Origin: Nemania diffusa
Taxonomy: Eukaryota > Ascomycota > Sordariomycetes > Xylariales > Xylariaceae
Length of the DNA: 64,000 nucleotides
NCBI GenBank assembly: GCA_038501195.1
Contig: JBBPUQ010000001.1
Location: 2,046,001 to 2,110,000, forward strand
Reading direction: 5' to 3'
This document shows, piece after piece, positions 55,722 to 64,000 of the stretch; the stretch's first letter is position 1; every line of letters starts with the position of its first letter. The position numbers were made by a program, and so were the translations under genes. Below the pieces are notes generated by a model. It ran no database searches. It worked only from the letters and a program-made list of their open reading frames with translations, and had not been told where the DNA came from.

Positions 55722-57013
55722 ACAAAGAGTCTCAGGTGACTCTGTGAAGGATCGAGAGACGCGATACTACTAGAGAAGTAGCCAGGTTGTGTCCCCCCCG
55801 GGGAGCACCCGTAGGATCACCTTAACGTCAGCGCGTTACCATACAGAAAAGAGTTGACCTCCCGCCTACCTCCTAACATGACCGAAGATCAACCCCAGAT
55901 ATATCCACATTTAAACATCAACATGGATTGCATTTATAATGGATATTACATGCAACTCTTTATCTTGTTTTACTAGCATTGCATTGCACATGGACCGGCG
56001 TTCAAGTTTGGTAGTAAGGAAACTGCCTGGTTAGAAGTGGACTGGATGGGTTACCAGTGTTGTCCTTTCTTGTTAATCTTTAATGTTCTTCAGCACCGCC
56101 AGCCGATCAGATTGGGCAGATGCCATCGCCTGTATCAGATCAGTGGACAGGACTCTTTGCTCTTGCACACGTCATTTTTGACGCTTTACCTCATATGATT
56201 CAGCAATGCGCTTAGCAGGAAGCTGCCACGAAGACTGCGTATAGAACGGTCTCCAACGCGGCATTGGGGTCACATCATTGGTCGAGCCTGAACTCGTAAG
56301 AATCTACACTATTGGGCACTTTTTAGGCCTACGGTGTCCAAGTACCTAGGGAGAACGAGGTGCTGTCACCAGCGTCCTAGGTGCAAATTCCCGCTGGATG
56401 ATCGGGAATACGCACAAGCTTAGTGATGGTGTATCACTTCGTTAGGATAGTAATAGTATCAAGTGAAATAAAATGAAATATGAAAATAAGCCACTACAGT
56501 AGCTCGAGTTTTGCCATGAAGCACGCTGCTTTATTATAATCATGGCAGAGACAATGCCATAGTAGAGGTATTCTTTCTCATGTCAGAATTACATGCACCT
56601 GGTATTGGGTCCCCAATCAATTGAAGATGCGATACTTGTCGCCGCTAAAATAGCACGCGATAAGGTGCAGGGGTTTAAGGAAAGAGATATTCGATATTCC
56701 TTGCCCAAGCTTTCTTGGCCTGCAGGTACACGTCTTAGCTAACGTCAGCCCCCGAACGCCAAGTCCAAATCCTTCTCTATCCAAGCCCGCTTGCGCAACC
56801 TGCCTGATTTACCTAGTTGCAAAAGTGTGACTCCTATCTAATCTCAAGAGTCTATGTAGGGCGTCTCCAACACCAGATATCTAAATTTCGGGCAGCAGAC
56901 TATATGAAGGATTATAAATGGGGACGTTTATGTTTAAGTAGTCATGGGGGTAGGGGGAAAATATGAAGGAGCAAATAGAATAGATAAGAGAAAGGGCGGA
57001 GCTATGTTGAACT
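55722..57013. other. Convergent 3' intergenic region, no gene supported
   Basis: 1.3 kb between the convergent ends of Bst1 and the MFS gene. No coding frame above about 75 codons. A TTGCATTGCA-like short repeat occurs near 55975. Nothing else could be identified. Confidence 0.4.
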
Positions 57014-58810
57014 TCATTCCCTCGCATGTCCTTTGCCCGTTTCTCTCGCTCGCATCTTTGCCTGGTGCCAGATAACCCAAAGTGTGACAATAAGACCCAG
57101 TCCACAGGCCGAGAGCGTCACGATGTAGGCGGAACGATAGCACTCGATGCCCTCCTCGCAGCGCCTCTTGCCATCAGCTTCGACGACGGAGTGAGAGTCG
57201 AGGACAAGGCCGTAAAATAAGTTGAAGATATTGCTCGATATCACGGGAGAGAGAGTCATGAATCCCCAGTTCTGGCTTAGGCCGCGAATGCCGAAAGACT
57301 CAGCTGTGATGGATGGGAAGACACCGAACAGGAAGCCGTAGCCTAGACCACTAAATCCAGATACAAAACCTAGGAGATGCGGGTTGACGACGTTCAGGGC
57401 GCAAATCTGGGCCAGTGAAAAAATCACAGAGGCGATCACGAGGCACCATATTCGGCTCGCGTGAAGTACCTTGACGAGAAAGTCGGAGCCTACACCGCTT
57501 AGCAGACGGCCCGAGAAACTACCAAGTGATAAAATAGACACATGAAGTTGTTGGTGTAGAACCAGTGCCTTGTCGTCGATAGAGTCGTCGTAGTGCTTCC
57601 AAAGGGCTGCCGCATCGTTACCAATGTTACTAAACTCGACATTAGTTATTGAAACGATCTAGCGTAGCGCTAAGATAAAGGGAGGATGCTTACTTTATAG
57701 TCATTAGGCCAATACCCGACAGAATAGCCATAATCATAAACAGTTGCCAGAATTCTAAGTTCTTCAAAAGAGTCCAGCCACGAATATCTACACGATGAGA
57801 ACGATCCATATCAACACTGCTCTGCACTAAAACTTCACCCGCCATGGAGGATGTCTCCGTAGACTGGGATAATAACGAACACCTCTCATCCGCCTCATCT
57901 GGGGAACCTCCAGCGGCATGTGTGGCTTGCTCGACCGAACCCGACTGGCTAGGCCCAAGGACGGGGCTCTCACCGTCGGCTGGTTCCTTAGAGTCTGAGG
58001 AGTCGCGATGGGCGGGTTTGGAGGATGTGGTGGCGGTAGCATGTTGAGGTAACGTACCAGGTTCAGAAGGGTCTCGCGATAATTTGGATTGATGAGACGA
58101 AGTGCGAGGTAGTCCTTGCGAATCCGCCATTCCAGAATCGGCAGGAACGGCATGGTAGGTGGACGCATGCGGAAGCACGCGCAGGAAGAAAAACCCGGTA
58201 AATATCATCCCAAAGGTTCCTATCGAAAGAAGCAAGAGAAACTTGCCCGGACTTCCGGGGAAGAAAATGGAGCTCACCAACGCAAAGAAGAAGGCGCTTA
58301 GTCCGAAGGCCGCGAGGGGGAACGCCGTGGCGGTGCCCCGATGGTGTGGCCAGTTCAGAGCCGAAGTCTTCACGGCCGCCGCGAAGGCCATGCAGCCGCC
58401 TAGGCCGGTCAGGAAGGAGGCGAGGCTCAGCCAGGGAACGGAGCCCTGTCCGGCATCGTAGGCGCGCTGGATGGGCAGATAGCCCAACCCTAGTAGTACT
58501 GCCCCAGCAAGCACTGCAGGGCGAGGTCCACGGCTGTCAATAAACATGCCTACGGGGACACCCATCGAATACATTCCTAGGTTCCCGGCCAGCCCAATCA
58601 GCTCGCTCTCAGTGGCCGAAAGGTGTAACCTATCGGCGAACTGGGGTGCCCATGCCGAGTAGACATACTATTGCAGGTGACAGTCAGAGAGCATATCGAA
58701 ATCAAGCTGGCAGAATCTAGTCTTACGTTGGTGCCACAAGCCAAGGCCACTACGGTTGCGGCAACACTAGATATGATGCGAGCTTTATGCATCCGGTTCT
58801 CGATCGTCAT
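57014..58810 (-). CDS. MFS transporter with nodulin-like layout
   Basis: Three exons on the minus strand, 58810-58727, 58667-57694 and 57629-57014, give 557 aa. The introns are 59 and 64 nt; joins read ALACGTN|YVYSAWAPQF and IGLMTI|NNIGNDAAALW. The protein has two sets of about six hydrophobic segments. They are split by a Ser/Pro/Glu-rich cytosolic loop (about residues 205-310). The first half has GVPVGMFIDSRGPRPAVLAG, an MFS motif-A-like loop, and the second has GSFSGRLLSGVGSDF. The long central loop and these motifs resemble the fungal Mch1/nodulin-like subgroup, whose cargo is mostly unknown. It is unlikely to belong with the accessory cluster, which lies about 20 kb away. Both halves are complete. 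Confidence 0.88.
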
Positions 58811-59924
58811 GACGGGCGACGGCGTTCTGGCTGGAGATAGCCGTAAGCGATGATGATAAGATGTGTTTCAGTAGCACAAGATAGCTGATATTCTATGATG
58901 ACTTTATAATAGGCGGAAATGAGGGCAGCAACGAGCGTACGTCAAAAAGCATTAAGTGAGTGTGTATATACAGTCAGTTCCCTTGTGACAAGACGAGTCG
59001 GGGTCTGATATGCGTCCAAAAAGAGCCTCGCTGGCATGAAATGAGATTAAAAGAGGCTAAGAAGCTGAAAATGGCGATGTGACGACGCTCACTAGCGCGG
59101 TCTAGACTACTTAGAGTGCCCTAGATAGAAAGCCACTATATGAGAGTCATGCCGTGAGGCAGCATTAGAATAAGATGTTGAGGATGTTGAAGTTAACAGC
59201 GAAAGAAGACGCTCTCAAGTAGGTAGGTAGTCCTACCTAGGAGTACAAAGATAGATAGAGATAGGCCTTGGGTCTACAGCACGGGCACGCAGTAAGGCAC
59301 GGACGGCGTTGCTCGGTAGGTGCCCAGGTGGTAAGTGGTAGGTAGATAACATGGGTGTCTCAGATGCCTGCGATAGCTATTATTATTACTATGGCTGCTT
59401 ATCGCCTTCTCTAACTCGTCATTACGGGGGTTGCAGGTACGTATGCCACAATCCAAATGCTCCGATACGGAGTCAAGGATCCCTGTCGCTCATCATTCAC
59501 GGAGAGAACGGCACAGCCTCATTTATGGATCAGGGGCCCTTATGTGGCTAAGAATTACATAACACCGACATACGCAGCATTTCAGCTGGCCATGCTGCTT
59601 TTAGCCTGAGGCGCCTCAGAGAGCCCGATCGAAAGCAGCGAATACGCTAACACGAATTTGGTTGTGGCGCATACAGCCTCGGCGGTCGGATATATTCTGT
59701 ACCGCTATCAGGATGACGTAATCCCTGTCACGTCTCCAAGTGGCTGGTGGCAGCATCCAGCTGCCTACCAGCTAGCAAGTTAGCCCGCCGCCACTGTTGA
59801 TGTCGTTTCAAGTCATCATCCACCTCATTACATCTAACCATCGCATGTTCATCGCATCACATCAACCTAATCAGTAACAACACGCTTCGTCTCCTGGGGA
59901 CAGCCCTTCCCGATTATTTGAATC
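58811..59924. promoter_or_regulatory. Divergent upstream region of MFS and Serinc genes
   Basis: This 1.1-kb region lies between two divergent starts and so contains both promoters. GTAGGTAGGTAGTCCTACC occurs at about 59219-59237. No gene was seen; 60-66-codon frames here are not supported. Confidence 0.4.
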
Positions 59925-61503
59925 ATGGGTGCGCTTCTATCTATACCCATGCTGGCGCTGCCTGGCGTAGGCACCGTAAGTCTTGCAAACATTCAGGCGC
60001 ATCTTGCATTCTCCAAGTCTAATGTTCTGCCATTCATCTAGGTCATGTCCGTCGCCGCAAGCTGCTGTGGTGCCGCCACCTGCTCTATGGTCTGTAGTGC
60101 CTGTGGAAAGTGTGGCAACAGGTAACAACTCCCTCGACTACCTATCAGCATTGTCGTCGACGCATACAAGTTCATCTACTTACTCACTCCATCGCAGTGT
60201 CGCTACTCGTATCGCCTACGCCCTCCTCTTGCTTGTCAACTCGGTGATATCATGGATTATGCTCACGCCATGGGCCATCAAAAAGCTTGAGCATCTTACC
60301 TTCGATTATGTTAGCATAAACTGCCCGACCGGACAGTGCTACGGCTGGCTCGCTGTTCACCGCATTAATTTCGCCCTCGGCCTATTCCATCTCATATTCG
60401 CCGGCTTGTTGTTCGGCGTCACATCCTCTAAAAACCCCCGCGCTGCCCTACAGAATGGTTACTGGGGCCCCAAAATAATCGCTTGGCTCGCCTTCGTTGT
60501 GCTGTCCTTCCTCATTCCCGATCAGTTCTTCCAGTTCTGGGGCAACTACGTCTCCTTCCTCGGCGGCATGCTTTTCCTCATCCTCGGCCTGATACTATTA
60601 GTCGATCTCGCGCATACCTGGGCAGAGTACTGTCTTGGGAAGATCGATGAAACTGAATCGAGGGTATGGAGAGTCGTCTTAATTGGATCCACCCTGGGAA
60701 TGTATCTGGGGTCTCTGGCTATGACCATCATCCAATACATTTTCTTCGCCCAGGGAGATTGTGCCATGAACCAGGCAGCTATAACTATTAATCTTCTCTT
60801 CTGGCTGGCCATCTCGTTTATTTCTGTTCATCCATCGGTGCAGGAGTACAACCCGAAGGCCGGTCTTGCCCAGGCCGCTATGGTTGCAGTCTACTGCACA
60901 TATCTTACTATGTCTGCTGTCTCTATGGAGCCTGATGACAAGCACTGCAACCCCTTGATTCGTGCCCAAGGCACACGCACAACATCTGTTGTTATTGGTG
61001 CGATTGTAACAATGCTAACAGTCGCGTATACTACTACACGCGCCGCTACACAAAGTTTAGGCTTGGGAAATAACCGAGGCGGTATCAGATTGCCCGACGA
61101 TGACGATGAGCACAACCTTGTAACGCAGCAGCCAGGTCGCCGGGAAATGAGGGCCGAAGTCCTCCGCCGCGCCGTTGAGGAGGGCAGTTTGCCGGCCGAC
61201 GCACTCCTATCTGACGATGAAGACGATGACAGCAGTGGTAACACGCCGCATGATGACGAGCGCAGCTATACGCAATACGATTATTCGGTTTTTCATATTA
61301 TCTTCTTCCTAGCAACGTGCTGGGTCGCTTCTTTGCTTACCAGCAACTCAGAGGGCGACATAAGCAACGATGGCGACTTTGCAACGGTTGGACGTACTTA
61401 CTGGGCCAGCTGGGTCAAGATTGTTAGCGCTTGGTTCTGCTACTGCTTGTATATTTGGACACTGGTGGCACCAGTAATATTGCCTGAACGATTCGATTCC
61501 TAG
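59925..61503 (+). CDS. Serinc/Tms1 family membrane protein
   Basis: Three exons, 59925-59975, 60042-60121 and 60198-61503, give 478 aa. The first two exons are tiny; joins give PGVGT|VMSVAASCCGAATC and KCGN|SVATRIAYALL, restoring the Cys-rich family N-terminus (CCGAATCSMVCSACGKCG). About ten hydrophobic segments follow, with the diagnostic stretch PDQFFQFWGNYVSFLGG and AHTWAEY. A polar acidic loop (about 355-400) carries DDDDEH and SDDEDDDSSG. The last segments include SWVKIVSAWFCYCLYIWTLVAPVI. Serinc proteins lie in endomembranes; they were proposed to incorporate serine into membrane lipids and may act as lipid scramblases, so the molecular role is debated. Tms1 is the yeast member. The gene looks intact with usual length. 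Confidence 0.94.
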
Positions 61504-64000
61504 TCGGGGCGGCTGCTTGTTCGATTTTATGGAGTTCGGTGGCACAAGGATAGGCATGCATACCCCCTTTTTGGCGGCATTCATCCTGCGTTCTTATATG
61601 CTGGAGTGAGCTAGAAACAGAATCATATTTCTTAGCGGGAAATGAACATGTCTTATTTGATACAAATTGATTCCCCAACTTGCTCTCCTATACACTATTT
61701 TTCATTGACGTACATCTCACTCCACTCAGTGGAATTGTTCTGATACGATAAAGATATATACTACGCTAAAATCTGGTGAATAACACAGGTCTAGCAGATC
61801 TACGGGGGCTCTGACTCGATGCTATTGTAGATATATATAAAACGCAGTCTCCTACTTCAGTATCGTGCAAATATAGGGGGAACCAAAATGACTCCGATGG
61901 ACAACAATGTCGATTTCCAATGTCCTTGCGGTTAGCTTGAAACACAGAAGATTGGCAATGAGTCAAGGGTTAGGACGGCAAGAAGCATAACATAAAAACA
62001 AAATATTCCCATTACGTTCTCATATTCTAGATTAAATCCTCTAGCCAAAGACCCTACGTCGTCCTATGATTTGAGTTGGTCTCGGCAAAGGCTACAGTAT
62101 AAGCTGCGCAGATTTGTATAGACAGTTCGTAACTAAACAAACCGTTCTTATTCTTCGAAATTGGCCTGCATAGTGTGAGGTTTTTAATCCAGTAGGGAAG
62201 CTTCGATGGCCACGTAATTTTTCTATCTCTAGAGGAAGGATGGTTTGGATATTTCGGATTTGTTGGGGAAGTTGTCTAACGTGTTGGCGGGAAACTTCAT
62301 GGGAAACATGATGGCAAAGGTTCCAAGTTCTAGAAAATTTAGTAATAAGCAGTCAGAGCAAATCCCTGATGATAAGTAATGTATATAATTATGTCAACAA
62401 AGCAACTTGGCCGGAATGTACCTCGAGGTGGTTTTACATACACGATAATTACCTCTTATATTCAAGTTGTGATTTACATCCAAAATGATACTATAGATAC
62501 TATTAGTCTGATGAGTTACCAAGATGTATATCCTTTGTTTTTTTCTCTTAGTTTTTGAGCTTATAGATTCTAGGGAATATTTAGTCTGTAGAAGCCTAGA
62601 GCAGGGGCCAGATAAATCAGGTGTATATCATACTGAGGCACCATCAAGGCTTAGGCTCTAATACGAATGGCGGAGGAGACGGGCGTCTGCAAAGGTGACT
62701 TTACCGAGCCCTCTCTGCTACTAATAAGGCTCGGTATTCCGTTAGAGATGTTTGTGTCTCATGTGACGTAAAGAACCCCAAGAAGAAAAACATTGCAGTT
62801 CTGCTGTAACACTGCTTTCCACCCAGTAAAACAACGCCTTAAAAATCGACAGCGGAAGCTTCGTGTTGAAGATTCTTGGCCGTTTGCGCATCGGCGCATA
62901 TTCATGACGCACATTCGCCTCAGCTGCCGTAACAGACACTAACAATAAGAGCTTGAGGAGCTCATCCACGAGTGTGCTAACACAGCATGGAGAGAAGTTC
63001 CAGCTTGTGCCACGAGAGCTTAGACTAGTCCTGTCTTACCCCCTCTTCTCCAGACTTGATAAGCTGGCCTGACAAACCAAGCTACTGTCGAGATCAGGGG
63101 ATTGGTTCGAGGCGCACTCGTATTGTCCGTCGATAGTGCCTCGGCCAGACCGATGGGGGCCTGAGGCGGCTCTGATATATCGCATGCATGCGACGTGTGC
63201 ACGGCATCATGTAACGCGGTCGTGAAACGAATCTGCCAAAGAAAACACGCAGTTTATAATATAGGATACGTACGTTCGTTTAAGCAGAAGACTTCGAAAG
63301 CGAGGCGGGCGTAAACGATTGGAAGTCGACTTCCGCCCGATATGGTCTGATCACACGACTTGCCTGTCTGCCATAATGACATTTTTCTTGTTCGCCTCGT
63401 TCTTTCGAACGTCATTGGGGCGGTGTGGGGATATTCTGTCTGCTTTCCTGTACGTGTCGATATATCTCATGCGTGCATGTGTGGTGTGTACCCGGACGCC
63501 GCCGTATGTTAAGGTTACCAAACCATGCTGTAGAATTCGGGTAATACCTGGTCTCAGGTTGAACCATACCGGTATGTTGGTTATTGGCAGGGGCGCAAGA
63601 ATATATAGGTAGCATATTTAAGCCTCCTCTATAGTTTATATGACTCGTCACTTTCGCAATACGCATCCTCTAACCAGCCCGGTTTCGATAAGCCGACTTT
63701 AGCCTTTACCCATCCATAACTTTTGCATATAATCACTACCTACTCAGTGTGCTAGCCTTGCTTCTATGGCATTATAAGAAAAAGGAAAAACAGAAGCATG
63801 AAAACTCTGGACTATTTTTCTTCTGTCATCGACGGCCCTCAATATGCAAAAAAACACGAGAGCTCATACCTACAGCGAGGTACAAAGGGTAAATTAGAGG
63901 GGCCTCTCAGAATACAGATGCATGAGATCATACTGGACAGCGGCATAAGTGTTGTCGATACAGACAAATGAAAGCAAGCGTCATGGTTAGGCATCATCAC
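61504..64000. other. 2.5-kb right-end spacer, no gene supported
   Basis: AT-rich to about 62600 and more balanced after. Frames of 60-97 codons on either strand have no domain, start context or exon continuity. No tRNA-like fold was found. A gene beginning beyond the window could use the right end as promoter. Confidence 0.4.

Noticed and set aside
62742..63612. Frames of 60-97 codons near the right end
   Set aside because: No domain, exon continuity or coding-like composition; treated as chance.

Overview
This window is nuclear DNA of a filamentous ascomycete (Pezizomycotina, probably Sordariomycetes). The support is direct: almost every gene is broken by short introns of about 45-130 nt with GTRAGT-like donors, CTAAC/CTRAC-like branch points and YAG acceptors. 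Genes lie singly on both strands with long intergenic gaps. The gene set (GH12 endoglucanase, fungal amidase, PhoD-like phosphatase, Bst1, Serinc/Tms1, Pms1, P5C dehydrogenase) is typical of such fungi. I recognise 19 protein genes and one intron-containing tRNA-Ala(UGC), and reconstructed exon structures by hand. No rRNA, CRISPR array or intact transposon was seen.

Layout. 1-16.3 kb is a housekeeping-like block: Tma17-type proteasome chaperone (-), M20 carboxypeptidase S (+), mitochondrial rhomboid Pcp1 (+), PhoD-like phosphatase (+), P5C dehydrogenase (+) and a microsomal-type epoxide hydrolase (+). From 16.3 to about 39 kb comes an accessory-looking block in which AT-rich gene-poor spacers (up to 3.9 kb) alternate with single metabolic genes. 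These are an acyltransferase-3 membrane protein (+), an M81/MlrC-like metallopeptidase (+, intronless), an Ayr1-like short-chain reductase (+), a YcaC-like cysteine hydrolase (+), a cytochrome P450 with an odd Cys-rich tail (+, intronless), an amidase with ten exons (-), a family III CoA-transferase (-) and a GH12 endoglucanase (-). From 39 to 64 kb the block is again mostly conserved: Gfo/Idh/MocA oxidoreductase (-), tRNA-Ala (-), Ure2-like glutathione transferase (-), the mismatch-repair protein Pms1 (-), the GPI inositol-deacylase Bst1 (+), an MFS transporter (-) and Serinc/Tms1 (+). The last 2.5 kb has no gene I can support.

How the genes may work together. The housekeeping genes are unrelated neighbours. 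The 18.5-38 kb stretch puts a P450, an amidase, a YcaC-like hydrolase, a CoA-transferase, a reductase, an M81 hydrolase and an acyltransferase within 20 kb. That is chemically coherent with oxidation and hydrolysis of an amide-containing compound followed by CoA-dependent disposal of the acid. No transporter or transcription factor of the cluster is visible, so this remains inference. GATA-type motifs lie in front of the amidase, two of them at or near a short MITE-like inverted-repeat element.

Other noteworthy points are the metallothionein-like tail of the P450, a 17-nt micro-exon in the amidase, several foldback repeats confined mainly to the accessory spacers, and a family of ACCTACCTAGGTAGGT-type palindromes concentrated in the spacers of the conserved blocks. 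Limits: all introns were placed by eye, no homology search was run, and residue numbers refer to my own exon joins.
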